Shown here piece by piece: positions 37,123 through 49,100 of a stretch of DNA of 64,000 nt. The stretch's first letter is position 1. Each line of letters starts with the position of its first letter. The DNA is from Zychaea mexicana (lineage: Eukaryota > Mucoromycota > Mucoromycetes > Mucorales > Lichtheimiaceae), in NCBI RefSeq assembly GCF_025766255.1, contig NW_026516680.1:492018-556017 (forward strand), in the 5' to 3' direction. Position numbers and translations under genes: made by a program. The notes under the pieces are model-generated. The model saw only the letters and a list, made by a program, of their open reading frames with translations. It did no database searches and had not been told where the DNA came from.

Positions 37123-39367
37123 ATGTCAGAGAAAATCGAAGAAAAGGACGATTTTAGAAGCGTCGACGTCGTGACAGTCCATGATGATTCAGAACACCCT
37201 GCCCCTACAGAAGAAGACTGGAAGAACCTGCGCGAGGTACCTGAACGAGACAAACCGCTTCGTCAATCTTTTTCTTTTTTAATTTTGGTCCATCTGTTTA
37301 CTGACCTTCCCTTCTCTCTTCGTAAAGGTCGGCGATCATGTGCCCTTCTCTGCTTTCCTTGTCATTCTGATTGAGCTGTGCGAGCGTTTCACTTACTACG
37401 GCTTAACTGGCCCTTTCCAGAATTACATTCAACAGCCTGCGCCTCCGGAAGGCTGTAAGTAGGATTTTTGGCTTTCTCACGCATACGCTGTGCGCACTCA
37501 ACTAATCATGTGCGCCATGTTTCTTTTTGTTCAAAACGTCAGATCCCGCTGAACAGCCTGGTGCTATGGGCAAAGGACAACAGACTGCTACTGCCTTGAC
37601 GACTTTCTTCCAGTAAGTAGAATGCAAAGTTTATCTGACGCAAAGTACACCAAATCACATTACGCCCAACGTTCTCACGTATTTTCATTTTCTTTTCTTT
37701 CAAAAGGTTTTGGTGCTATATTACACCGGTATGTCTTTGAATGTCCCTGCATACAAGGCGTAAACAGGGTTTCGTAAAAATGCTAACCTGTGTGGCTTTG
37801 TTGTCATTAGATTCTCGCTGCTATCGTCTCGGATCAGTACCTTGGAAAATACAAAACCATCCTCGCATCATCTATCATCTACATGGTTGGCTTGCTCATC
37901 CTTGTGTGCACCTCCATCCCCACTGCTATCGAACACAATGCCGCATTCCCTGGCTTCATCGTCAGTATCATCTTGATCGGTTTGGGCACCGGCGGCATCA
38001 AATCCAATGTCTCGCCGCTCGTCGCTGAACAATACCAAAGCAGGGCACCTTTTGTTCGCACCCTCAAGAATGGCAACCGCGTCATCGTTACCCCACAAGC
38101 AACATACCAACGCATGTTCAACATGTTCTACTTTGGCATCAACGTCGGTGGTCTTTCTGCCATTGCTACCACCGAAATGGAAAAGAACATTGGTTTCTGG
38201 TCAGCTTACTTGTTGCCCCTCTGCATGTTCGTCGTCTGCATTATCGTTGTCGTCCTTGGCCGCAACCGCTACATCGAAGCCCCACCACGTGGTTCGGTCT
38301 TCTTGGAAGCTGGCAGACTTATTCGGTTTTACTTCAAGACCAAGAGCATGGAAGCCTGCAAGCCATCCAACCTCATCAAGACCCATCCCGAATTGGCAGC
38401 CAAGGCTACCTGGGACGATATCTTTGTTGATGAGCTCCGCCGTGCTCTCAAGGCTTGTGTCGTCTTCTGCTGGTTCCCCATCTACTGGCTTTGCTACCAG
38501 CAGATCACAAACAACTTGATCTCCCAGGCTGCTACCGTAAGTTTCTGGCCTACACTGTTGGAACGAAAAAGAGGAAGGGTCATTGTTCACTGACAAACCT
38601 TTTGTTTGATCTGTGTTTATAGATGTTGACAGGTAATGTGCCCAACGATATCATGCAAAACATCGATCCTATTGCTTTGGTTATCTGTATTCCCATCATG
38701 GACAGAATTGTTTATCCTCTCCTCCGCCGTTTCGGCTTCCCCATGCGTCCCATCATGCGTATCTCCATCGGTTTCTTTTTTGCTGCAGTCGCAATGTAAG
38801 TTTCTTTGTTGGGTTGTCTTAGAGAAAGTGTATCAAAGTATACAATTATGTGGCCAGTACAGTATCTGACCATTAACATCTTTTCCCTTAATGCACAACA
38901 GGGGTTACTCTGCCGGTGTTCAGTCTATGATCTACCGCACTCCTCCCTACTATGATCATCCTGATGGCAACACCAACTGGATTTCTGCTGCCTACCAGAT
39001 CCCATCATACTTCTTTATCGCCTTATCTGAAATTTTTGCCTCTATTACCGGGTTGGAATACGCCTACAAGAAGGCTCCTCAGTCCATGAAGTCAATCGTC
39101 ATGGCTTTGTTCTTGTTCTCCAACTGTTTTGCTTCCATCTTGAGTTTCGCCCTTGTATCCGTGACCGTTGATCCCAAACTCACCTGGATGTACACTGGTA
39201 TTTCCTGTGCTGCCGGTGCTTGTATGGTCCTTGTTTACTTCTTCCATCATAAGCAAGACAAGACCGATGTTGAAGACGATGCTATCGCTCGTGATGATGC
39301 AGAAATGGAGAAGTATTATCACAAAACCGAGAAAGAAACGGAATTCGAGCCCAAGGAACTTGCTTAA
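37123..39367 (+). CDS. Proton-coupled oligopeptide transporter (POT/PTR2 family)
   Basis: PTR2-type carriers import di- and tripeptides with protons across the plasma membrane. Seven exons (37123-37236, 37328-37454, 37543-37612, 37707-37728, 37811-38536, 38623-38795, 38902-39367) join to about 565 residues. After an acidic cytosolic N-terminus the first helix carries the family motif ELCERFTYYG (ExxERFxYYG). FWCYITPILAAIVSDQYLGK follows, then GLGTGGIKSNVSPLVAEQY, and FYFGINVGGLSAI (the FYxxINxG motif). Later helices include FPIYWLCYQQITNNLISQA and the C-terminal SIVMALFLFSNCFASILSFA, with an acidic cytosolic tail. Exon 4 is only 22 nt. All key POT residues are present, so it should be functional. 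Confidence 0.93.
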
Positions 39368-40181
39368 GTCCTTCTTCTTTCGCCGCCTTTTACCATCCCT
39401 CCTTTCTTCCTTTTCATACTCCTCCCTTCCCCTTCCACATCTCCTCCTCTCTTTTCTACCCTTACATAAGGTCTTTGTGACCTCTTTATATAATCTACTA
39501 TTACACAACACTACTCTTGGATAGCAGGCTGTATGGCTCTGTGTATGTACCTATTACTTACGATATATACTTATTATTTTTGTAAACCTATCTACTACAT
39601 AAAATATCATTCCTTGTTCACTGGCTGGTATCAAATCAAACCCACACTCACTCACAAAGTACCGCCTTCTCTTTTGTGAGTGACATTTTGTACTTGGCTT
39701 CTTTCAAGGAACCCCCGATTTTTTATCTACTACTAACTGAAAATAAATCTGCAAAAAGGATCCGCTCAACAGTGTTACTTATTGATAGAAAAATGGTCCA
39801 TAATCAGAATTCGGATCAAAGTATCTAGCATATTGCAATGTCACTGGATAGTAGCCGCATGATTGGATACAGTAGATCCAATACATAACTTTGTGCAACA
39901 GCTATTTGTCAAATGCCTGTTGTCAGAACAAGCGTGGATCCTTTTATATATATATATAATTGTTCACCTGATCTACAATCTTTTTTTTTGGGGGGTTCGG
40001 AACACAAAGTGCATCTGTTTTAAAGGTATTACGGTTAATTGGAGAGAGGAAGAAGGTGGATGGAATAGCAAATTGTACACTGGGTTGTTGAGAGACGGGA
40101 AAATATGACGGAAAAGAAGATGCGTGATATGCAAAAGGAGAAAGAGAGAGGTGGAGGTAGACAAAAAAGAATTATTCATCG
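39368..40181. other. Convergent spacer between the peptide transporter and SF3A2
   Basis: This holds the 3' UTRs of both genes. The transporter side is pyrimidine-rich. A TA run lies at about 39946-39959. No exon is supported. Confidence 0.5.
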
Positions 40182-40835
40182 TTACATTGAATAGAAAAAT
40201 TGCAAAGAGTACTGTTTAGAATCTTGATCCCAATGTGTCCAGAACTTTCCTTCTGCCCGATCCACTTCCTTGCTCTCCACCTTGAATGCTACAGTCTCAT
40301 ATGGTTCAGCAGCCACCAACAGATATTGATAGCCCTTGTTAGGTGCCTCGATCCTTTGCTCATAGGCTGACATAAACCGATAGCGAGGAGTGATATCTTC
40401 TGCAATTTGTGGATATTGGATTTGGAACAAGAGGCCGTGCTGTCGAGTGACTGGGTCACGTACTTTGGTGATTCGATAACCAGGTCGTCCGATCTTGATG
40501 ACATTGCGTCGCTGCACCGAAGGTTTCGCAGGGCCCACTGCTGGCTGAATAGCTGACGATTCTTTTGCTTCCTTGGCTGCACGTCGTGCGAGATTGGTCT
40601 GATGCTTTTTGCCTTGGGTATGTGCAAGGTAGGATCCTTCGCTGGTGTGTAAAGTCAAACACAGTTTACATTCGTACGATCCCAAGTGATTTTTCATGAA
40701 ATAGGGATCTTTGGAAATGTCAATCGTTTCCAAAGCAAGCTTGCGAAGACGCTCTCGACGATCGACGTTTGATTCGGACCATCCTGCGACACCACCGCTT
40801 CTGATTTTGCTGCCAACTCGATTTTGGAAATCCAT
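40182..40835 (-). CDS. SF3A2: Splicing factor SF3A2 (Prp11/SAP62)
   Basis: SF3A2 is part of the SF3a complex of the U2 snRNP and helps recognise the branch site. It is a single exon of 217 residues. The N-terminus DFQNRVGSKIRSGGVAGWSE is almost diagnostic of SF3A2. Then comes RRERLRKLALETIDISKDPY and a matrin-type C2H2 zinc finger (YECKLCLTLHTSEGSYLAHT with C, C, H and H in KKHQTN). The family core closes it: IGRPGYRITKVRDP, LLFQIQYPQIAEDITPRYRF and WDQDSKQYSLQFFYSM. The proline-rich C-terminal repeats of animal SF3A2 are absent, as in yeasts. The gene starts 151 bp from the divergent CSTF2 start codon. Confidence 0.95.
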   Translation of the reverse strand: MDFQNRVGSKIRSGGVAGWSESNVDRRERLRKLALETIDISKDPYFMKNHLGSYECKLCLTLHTSEGSYLAHTQGKKHQTNLARRAAKEAKESSAIQPAVGPAKPSVQRRNVIKIGRPGYRITKVRDPVTRQHGLLFQIQYPQIAEDITPRYRFMSAYEQRIEAPNKGYQYLLVAAEPYETVAFKVESKEVDRAEGKFWTHWDQDSKQYSLQFFYSM

Positions 40836-40986
40836 GTTTTATATGAGTGTGCGTATGTCTGTGAAAAAAAATGAAGCGAGAGAGGTTTGCTTTGTGTGTG
40901 CAAGGAGTTTCAATATAAGATTTTGGTATAGGTGGAACGAAAAAGCGCTCTGAACTTTTTCTTTTTACCAGTTATTTAAAAAGAGA
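40836..40986. promoter_or_regulatory. Shared 151-bp divergent promoter of SF3A2 and CSTF2
   Basis: The start codons of the two mRNA-processing genes are separated by 151 bp, so both 5' UTRs and promoters must overlap or abut here. The interval is A-rich near each start. I see no canonical TATA box that can be assigned to either side. Confidence 0.6.
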
Positions 40987-42759
40987 ATGAATCAACCAGC
41001 AAGAGGCTCACGCGTAGTGTTCGGTATATAGTTTTTCTTGCGATTAAAAAGAGCCGCTCATTGTTTGCGAGAATCTAACGAGTCGAATATACATTGCTTA
41101 GTGGGCAACATCCCTTTTGAATTAACTGAAGAGCAACTGATTGACATTTTCAAAGAAGTCGGCCCTGTCGCTTCATTTCGGTAATATAGAGGGAGAGAGA
41201 CTTTGTATGTTACCATGCTGAAGGAAGAGATAAATCTTAATGCTCGTACGCACCTTTGTTGTGTAGTTTGTTATTCGATCGTGAAACAGGACGACCGAAG
41301 GGATATGGATTTTGCGAGTTCTATGGTTCGTGAATAGCGCGTCGTATTTTTTTCTTGAATAATTTGATCATTGACAGTTGTGATCCTTGAAATCTAGATG
41401 CTGAAACGGCAGCAAGTGCTGTGCGAAATTTGAACGACTATGACATTGGCGGTCGACAGATCCGTGTTGATTATGCTGCCATGGATCCTCACTTGGACAA
41501 CCAACGACACCACAAACAACATCAACAGCAGCAGCAGCAGCAACCACCACAACCTGTAAATATTCCTATCAATAACGAACAACAGCAGCACCCCTTTTCC
41601 TCTTGGACAAATACTTAAACTTATATATCTATCTATCAATACATGATTTTAACAGCCTAGATCCGGACCTCCTCCACCGCAGGCACAAGCACCTCAACAG
41701 CCACCACCACCCATGATGGGACAACCGCCCGGTATGCCACCAAAGCCGCCGGGATCTGGTACCTCAGTCGATGAAATCTCCAAAGTGTTGGCGTCCATGA
41801 GCTCACAGGATCTATTTACATTAATGACGCACATGAAGGTTTGTATAACCGTCAGCATACATGCGTCAATGGATAGTTGCGTCCGTTGGATATCACTAAC
41901 ATGTGCATACAAATAGCAAATGTCCTTTGATCGACCAGGCTTTACACGCGAGTTTTTGGGATCCAATCCGCAGGTTGCATACGCATTATTCCAAGCAATG
42001 GTAATGATGAACATTGTTGATCCAAACATTATCACGGTAAGTGCTAGGTTGCCCTTAGTATCCCTTTTAATCGAGGTATGAAATAATATTAAACAGATAC
42101 TTGTTTAATATTACCTGTTATTTGCAGAGAATTATGAGCAATCCAACCGGCGCAACACAGTCGCCAGTTGCTCCACCTTCAGCACCGACACAGCCTGTAC
42201 CGCAGCCGATGCAACCGCCTATGCCTATGCCTCAGCAGCAACAACCACAACAACCACAACCACTGCCACAACCGCCACAGCAGCAGCAGCAACAACAACA
42301 CCAACAACCGCAGCATTTACCACCACAAATGGCTCCACAGATGACACCGCAAATGCCCTTTATGGCGCCTATGGGAGGTGCAGCAGCAGCAATGGGAGCA
42401 GCACTTGGTGGAGGTAAATTAATTGATAAAGTATTCTTTTGTTACGGACTGCTCATACTAGACCCGAATGTGCTAATCCACCATGTCTTGTGTTCAGATG
42501 TCAAAGAGCAGCAAAAGGCATTGTTGATGCAAGTATTACAACTGACGGACGAACAAATCAATGCACTTGGTCCAGAGCACAGAGATCAAATAAGGCAACT
42601 GGTAAGATTTTCAAAGAGATATGTGAAATGTTGTTTGGTGGGAAAACAGTATTGTATTATGATTGTGGATGTGGTGATATTCAGTTTCTAACTGACAGCT
42701 TATATTCTGTTTTGCTTTGGTACCTGCAGAAAGCACAGCTTATGCAACAGCCGAGATAG
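40987..42759 (+). CDS. CSTF2: Cleavage stimulation factor 64-kDa-like subunit (CSTF2/Rna15)
   Basis: This protein binds U/GU-rich elements downstream of the poly(A) site. Nine exons run from 40987-41023 to the 30-nt last exon 42730-42759. The N-terminal RRM reads VVFVGNIPFELTEEQLIDIF, then RETGRPKGYGFCEFYDAETA and GRQIRVDYA (RNP2 VFVGNI, RNP1 KGYGFCEF). A Q/P-rich linker leads to the hinge domain: ISKVLASMSSQDLFTLMTHM, ALFQAMVMMNIVDPNIITRI. Then come long CAG/CAA- and CCA-coded Q/P tracts with MAPQMTPQMPFMAP. The C-terminal monkeytail helix bundle is QALLMQVLQLTDEQINAL-like (LLMQVLQLTDEQINALGPEH), which contacts Pcf11. The order RRM-hinge-Q/P-monkeytail is complete. Confidence 0.93.
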
Positions 42760-43174
42760 CTCGTAATGAAATAAAGTATCTTTGTGGGGTGTGTCATAGC
42801 AATTACGGCTGTTTTTCTCTCTTTCGCTTTCTTGATGGTGATTTGTTTGTTTGTTTCCTCAAAGCAATAAGCTCTCTTTCTCGGTTGACTTCCTTATATT
42901 TTCCCGGCTGTGTGGCAGTGGTGGCTGTGGCGCTCTTATGATTAAAATGACAGCTGCGCAATCTCTTGCTGTACACTATTCCTTCGGTTGTGTTATGAAT
43001 ATCACTTTTTTCTTTCTCTCTCTTCCTTTTCAAATAAACAAATCAACAAACAAATGGCCCACATCTCTCTGGCAGATCATATCTCAAAAGAGAAAAGGTA
43101 TATAAAAGCACATTGTTTTGACAGGTGTGCCAAAAGCTGTTCTCCTTGGTGCAAGAGCACAACCTACAACAACA
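42760..43174. other. CSTF2 to septin spacer
   Basis: It contains the CSTF2 3' end and the septin leader. An ATG at 43054 opens a long frame that is out of register with the septin, so if it is transcribed it would act as an upstream overlapping frame. No gene is supported. Confidence 0.45.
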
Positions 43175-44617
43175 ATGCTATACAACGCCTACTCTCAAAA
43201 ACTCTCCGGTCAACAGACCGCTCGATCACGCAAGGAGCCGATTTCTTATTTCAATGTCATGGTGGCTGGCCAAGCTGGCACGGGCAAGACCATGTTCGTC
43301 CGAACGCTTTGCGAACGGCTCAAGTGCAACATTATCCAGGGAACCCTCGAAGAATCAAGACCCATGGTGCTCAAGGAACAGCTGCGTGCCACTGAGGACT
43401 TTTACAGCGTATCCATGCATGTGGAAGAGGATGGCGAAAGAATTTCGTTTACGCTGATCGACACACCCGGTTTTGATGATGGCTTGGCCATTGACCACCA
43501 GCTTCGCTACGTTGCTAAATACATCGATCATCAGTTTGAGCGCACGTTGATAGAGGTATACCATTGCTAGCATTTGATGTGTGTACTGTACGTCCGATAT
43601 GTAACTAAGTGATATCTGAATACTGTATTCCCGTTTTCTGCTTCTTTTTGTCATCGCTGCTTTTAGGAAACAAAAGTGAAGCGTGATACAAAGGCCCTCG
43701 ATACGCAGATTCATGCCTGCTTGTACTTTTTGGACACCATGGACAACTGCCTCAGCGACACGGATCGTTATGCGCTCCGAGTCCTTAGCTCCAGAGTCAA
43801 TGTTATCCCTATTATCGGCAAAGCGGACACGCTCACCGTCTGCCAACGCGAAAATCTCAAGAAAGGTTTCCGAAATGACATTTTCGATGCGCTGCAGATA
43901 CCAATTTACGGCTTTATTGATTTGGAAGACGACCAAGAGGATGAAGCAAGCAATGGACGTGACGGCAGCAGCAGCAAGAGCGCCAATAATGATGATGAAC
44001 AGCAACAAGATCAACAAGAAAATGAATATAATGATCACAACGAGCAACGCGACGTAGAAGCTCTCGAACGAGGATCGCTTACGATGACATGTATTCTTGA
44101 AATGTTGCGCGAGTGTGTAGACGAAGACGACGATGAAGATGCACGTACCATGATCGGGTACTTGGAGCAAATGCCATACACCACCTTTGGATACGAAGAA
44201 GACCCTGATACTGGCCGTCCAGTGCCGCTCACACCACGCGAAACACAACAGTGCAATCATCACGGATCGCAAGATATTAAAGATTTTGAGCCATCCTCAC
44301 CAAAACCAGCCAACGCAGCCCGCAGGAACAGCAGCAGCAACAACAACAACAACAGCAACAACAACAAACGAAACATGGCACGGCCGAATAAAAGCATCTT
44401 GGGTCGACGATATCCCTGGGCGGTTGTCGAGTGCAGCAACCCCGATCACTGCGACTTTGAAAAGATTCGATCTATGATTGTCACTGACCATCGCGACATG
44501 TTGCGTATTGACACTTTTGAGCGCTTCTACGAAAAGTATCGTACCGAGCAGTTGTTGAGCCGACGAGTCAACAGGCTTATGGCAACAGAGGTCAAGAATG
44601 GTAAAGTGTTGGCATGA
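43175..44617 (+). CDS. Divergent septin with a large acidic insert in the GTPase domain
   Basis: Septins are GTP-binding proteins that form filaments at division sites and membranes. Two exons (43175-43555, 43667-44617) give 443 residues. G1 is GQAGTGKT, G3 is DTPGFDD and G4 is GKAD (most septins have AKAD). The septin-unique region is recognisable: PYTTFGYEEDPDTGRPVPLT, then GRRYPWAVVECSNPDHCDFE and a YEKYRTEQL helix. Between G4 and the septin-unique part lie about 85 residues of acidic and Gln/Asn-rich sequence. A second Asn-run (NNNNNSNNN) follows PYTTFGYEEDP. No C-terminal coiled coil is present. The start is the first ATG in the septin frame; an earlier ATG at 43054 is in another frame. 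Confidence 0.85.
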
Positions 44618-44623
44618 TCAAGA

Positions 44624-44637
44624 GTGGCAACAGCAGC

Positions 44638-44672
<35 letters not shown>

Positions 44673-44673
44673 C
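44624..44673 (+). repeat. CAG/CAA trinucleotide repeat in the septin 3' UTR
   Basis: CAG units pass into an uninterrupted run of about 14 CAA units a few bases after the septin stop codon. Because it lies after the stop it is not translated in the septin frame. It is a likely site of length polymorphism. Confidence 0.8.
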
Positions 44674-44831
44674 CAGATATCCAGTCTCTTTTTCCTCTCT
44701 TTCCTTGTTCATGCGTTCTTCTTATGTTTGCTTTTTGTTCTTTTTCCCTTTCCCTTCAATTTGTTTTTATATATATGGTCCAAATAAAAATATGACGTGT
44801 ATGCAAATTGGTATGCTGCTGCTTGCTGGTT

Positions 44832-45710
44832 CTAATGACGGAATCCTGCACGCAATGTTTCACTAGCCCGGGTAGATAGACTGCCTGTTGACACACTGCC
44901 CGATTTCTTCTTTGCCTTGTTCATCTCATTTATCGCTGCCACGATCTCATTCATGTTGGTTTCGAGTACCATGCCTCCTTGTACTATCTCTGACAGAATA
45001 TGATGCACCTATCTCCGAGATATACATCATCCAATCAATATGACATGTAACTTTGGTATCATCTCTCCTCTACGTTAGCCTGCTTGTTTGTGGTTACCTC
45101 GTCAAAATGGAAAATCTAATAGGGCGAACGAGCAAAAAATTGGCTTTTTAGCTCTCTATACTATCCAACGATTCGGATATGGTAGCCGTCGTCGTCTCTC
45201 TATCCATTATATTCACATACCAGGTCCAATTCACACACGTTTTCAAAACAGCGATCCAAACTTTCGACAAACACCTGGATATGCACGTTCGTTTATGAGT
45301 TTTGAAACAAATGGAGTAATGCCTGAAGAGAGATAGAGAGTGAAAAAGGCGCAAACCTGAATCAAGTCTAGAATGCCAAGCTCGCTTTCGCTTTCATCGA
45401 CCACAAATACAAAATAGAGTGTTGCATAGTGACGGTAAATTACGCGTGTGTCTTTGCCACCCAAGAGTTTGCTTCCTTCAAGAAAGTTGCATACTGTGTC
45501 AGGTCGTTTTGATACGAGTGAATATATTTCTTGAACCAGTGCCTGTTGTGTTGCGATATCCTGTAAGCGAGAGGGAAGAGCCCTCGCATTGTTAATAAAG
45601 TGCTGCTGTGGTCAAATGACTCCACTCGATGGAAACGTTACAATTTGTTGGTAAAATTTAATTAACCGAGGTTTGCCATGGTTGTTGAAGATTAAAACAG
45701 ATTTGATCAT
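44832..45710 (-). CDS. APS3: AP-3 complex sigma subunit
   Basis: AP-3 sorts cargo from endosome or Golgi to the vacuole or lysosome-related organelles. Five exons (45710-45642, 45560-45357, 45274-45221, 45115-45098, 45008-44832) give 173 residues. The longin-like fold begins MIKSVLIFNNHGKPRLIKFY. Strong AP-3 signatures follow: LEGSKLLGGKDTRVIYRHYA, TLYFVFVVDESESELGILDL, IQVFVESLDRCFENVCELDL, IFHFDEVHHILSEIVQGGMV and LETNMNEIVAAINEMN. The AP-3-specific SKLLGGKDTRVIYRHYATLYFVFV pattern excludes AP-1 and AP-2 sigma. Exon 4 encodes just IFHFDE in 18 nt. Confidence 0.95.
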
Positions 45711-46187
45711 TATAAAGTACAGTGAGGAAGTTGGCCACTCTAGAGCAGAAATGGCGACGGATTAGGTGGGAGGCGTCTAGCTCCGACAAGGTCATCCGTA
45801 CATCCGAGGCACTTGCGGGTTTTCGGTTGCTTGGAAGATGTGCTTCATATTCTGACAGCACTCGCTCTTTGTCGCGTATATGTCAGAAGCTAGCACATCC
45901 TCAAATCTTCTGTAATCTGGTTCCATACACCTCGAGCAATCTGCTGCTTGCATGAAAATCATCGAACAAGAAGCCCGTACACGGCGGCAAATCATCCGTT
46001 TTAGCAACTTTATTTTTTTCATATAAAATCCAGATCGGGCACAAAGACAGCAAACCGAAACAAAACTCAGTTACATACTAGCCTTTCACCTGCTTCCTAC
46101 CTTCTTTTCCCCCTTTTTTCCTTTTTAAAAAAATAAACCCTCATCGACCATCTCTTTTAAGAAAGCGAATTCTAAATAAACTCGGTT
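45711..46187. promoter_or_regulatory. Divergent upstream region of AP-3 sigma and the Munc13-like gene
   Basis: Both genes read outward from this 477-bp interval, so it must contain the two promoters. Pyrimidine-rich DNA with an A-run lies near 46100-46135 on the plus-strand side. Confidence 0.5.
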
Positions 46188-49100
46188 ATGGAAGTCAAGT
46201 CTGGGTCAAAACTTCGTCGTAGCGGGCGCAGCAAGAACCGCACGGCGAATCCAATGGCCGTATACGATTACGCTCTACGATGTGCACTTCGAGCATACCT
46301 GGAACAGTCAGGCAACAACAACAGTGCAGCATTGAATGCATCGAAAAAGGACCGAGGCGACAACCGTCATTCCATCCATATGGGTGTGAGCGGTGTACTC
46401 GGATCGCTGACGGACAAATTTGGTGATGATGAGAAAAAGTCGGACAAGTTGACACGAGAGATAGTACGCGGGCTCCTGAAACGACTTGACGAGGTGAAGA
46501 AGAGCAAAGACTTGTCGAAAATGGATCGCGAGGAAAAGATATTTCTGGCCATCATCTCGCAGTTTCAATCCAAGCTGCAGCAGCAACGGTATCGACCCAC
46601 CGGTACCGTCAACGACCTTGTCATTACATTTCTGAAAACGGCTGAGGCTGAGCTTCGCAAATCGGATCCGAACCCTGCGATCTGGTATGAGGAACTCAAC
46701 CGTCATATCGCCCGGTTTGCAGAAATCGTCAAGCAGACCGTCCAGGAAGATGCACCTTCGTCCGCCACCCCCGAATTGATGGAGAAGCTCAACCATTTCA
46801 TCACGCCGACGAAGCGACGCCAGTCGGATCGAAAGCAGCCTGCGCCGCCTTCACCAAACTCGCCTCAGCCGGCAGACGGTTCGATTGAAGCTCTCGAGAG
46901 TTTCCCCATGATATCCTTGATCCAGAATATGTTCCAAGTCAGTGATGCGGATCATCGAAAGAAGTTGAAGGAGCTTCGTGCTGTTTGTACTGATTCTGTA
47001 AGGAAAAAGCGAATGTTGGGATGTGGCACAGAGGGGTAGGAGCAGGAGAGAAAAGCTGGTAGCACAACTGCATATCTTGCGTATCCATGATGTGTGTATA
47101 TGCATATGCTAACGGTGCTTTAATGTTGAAAAGGCTATTTTGATGGATCTCAAAAAATGTATCAACAATGTCCATACCAACCAATCGTTTCCCGGACGAC
47201 GAGAAGATTTCCCCAGTCAGCAAGCGTACGATAACTGGCATCGCCGTGAAGTCAAACAGCTGACAGAACTGATGAACACAATGATGCTGATGAAGCCCAA
47301 CTTGGCACTTAATTCAGCAAGCGAAACGGACATGGGCTTCTCCAACTTACTTGCGAGTGAAGGAGCTCGCTCGAGAAACTCGCTCCAACAAGGCGAAACT
47401 GATAGTGTAAGTTACAAAATTGAAACGGGGGGAAATACGTGTTGATAACATAGGCAACATTGATTGACATGTGAATTTATACTAGCAAAACACTTTTGCT
47501 TTCATTCCAAACGATCCTCGCTCCTATTTCCGCTTGCTCATGTCCATGTGTATCGATTATGATAACGAAGTGGTGCCAGATTGCGAACGCGCCAAAACGA
47601 GTGTTCTATCACAACAGTCTGACGAGCTTTTGCGTGAGTGCTGGCGAACATGGCGTCTGTCGTCTCCTTTCCGTGCCGTGTTGTATCTCGAACTTGTTCG
47701 GACCCGCTTTGATCAAAACAAACTCGATTTGGAAGATGTCAAGGATGCATCACGTGCTCTAGATAAAGTTATCAAGGAAAATGATTCCAGTTCTTGGGCG
47801 ATCAATGATGTAAGCTTGAACTATTTTTTTTTTCGTTATATTCATTATGAAATGTACATATCACTCATTATGACACTTTTTGAAATGTGTCAAGCGAGAG
47901 TCTCTCATTCGTGCATATGAAGGTCTTAACCATACCCTGCTGCATGAATTGGAGGCCGCTCTCTCAGAATACTGGAAAATAAGGTAAATTTCATAGACCA
48001 CGTACGCTTTCTTTCGTCGCTAAACTTACAAACGAAAACAATAATGTTGACCTTTGAACTATAGACCTTCTTGGGTATACGATCTTGTTGGAATGCTCGA
48101 TAAAATATATGAAAACCCCGCATACTTAGAAGACCATGCCGATCCTATGTTAGCATTCTCTCGTTTGGAAGAGACAGTAGAGGTATGGTAAAAGACAGTG
48201 GGGATGAGTGGGTCTCATGTGTATCGGTTGCATTATATTTAATCCTGTATTTCTACATGTAGGGTGCTGCTGTGAGTCGATGGCGAACACTCGAGAAAGC
48301 GATTCTTGATGATACCCAGGACAGTCTTACCAATTTGCTTACATTGGCTGACAAACTTATCAAAGAGCTGGTATCTATATCTAAAAAGAAGTTTAGCACG
48401 CCAATCAAAGGGTAAGAGAGGAAATTTAAGACATGTTTTTTCTCTTCTTTCACACAAACACTGACATCTTGCATATTGAACATGATAGTTACTTGGAAGT
48501 TCCTGGCATTGTAATGGCACGACACATGCCATTTTTCGCCTTGGAAATGGAAAATTGGGCATATTCACCTGAAGCACGAAACGCACCTGTCGAGGTCACA
48601 TTTGAATTATACCACAAAGTTCTGAGTCTGAAGCGACTCTATGATCAATATGGCCCTCGGTAAAGAAAAAACACTTTGACTTTTAGCAGTTGCATGAAAC
48701 CTTTGTTTTATAACAACACACTTCGTTGAATGCATTTGTAGACAAAAGGCGGCCTTGTTTAAAGTAGAATCATGGTTCTTACAGCATGTCCGACGATGGC
48801 TCAAGACCACACACGCAGCAACTCCAGAATGGGTGGAAAATGCTATTAAACAAGATGAGGTAGGAGTGATGGATTTCCATATTACAAGGAATATGGACAA
48901 GAGTGTATAGGCTAACTTAGCAATATACCGTATCATCACCTCATAGTTTAAACCTATCAACGAAACAGCAGTACACTCTTCCTCTATTGTCGATCTATTC
49001 AGTATGTTCCACCAAGCTGTGGACTTTGTACAAAACTTACAATGGCCTAATGAGCTCCAGCGCTGCCGGTTCCTAACAGCATTATCAAAGGTAAAAGAGA

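Noticed and set aside
43054..43174. Upstream ATG with its own frame as the septin start
   Set aside because: It is out of register with the septin domain, and the only apparent intron (27 nt) would neither be of normal size nor correct the frame.
43355..44272. Minus-strand open frame of 305 codons
   Set aside because: It lies antisense over the septin exons and intron. The septin reading on the plus strand is clear, so this is a shadow frame.
44624..44673. Polyglutamine tract at the septin C-terminus
   Set aside because: The CAA run lies after the stop codon of the septin frame, so it is 3' UTR.
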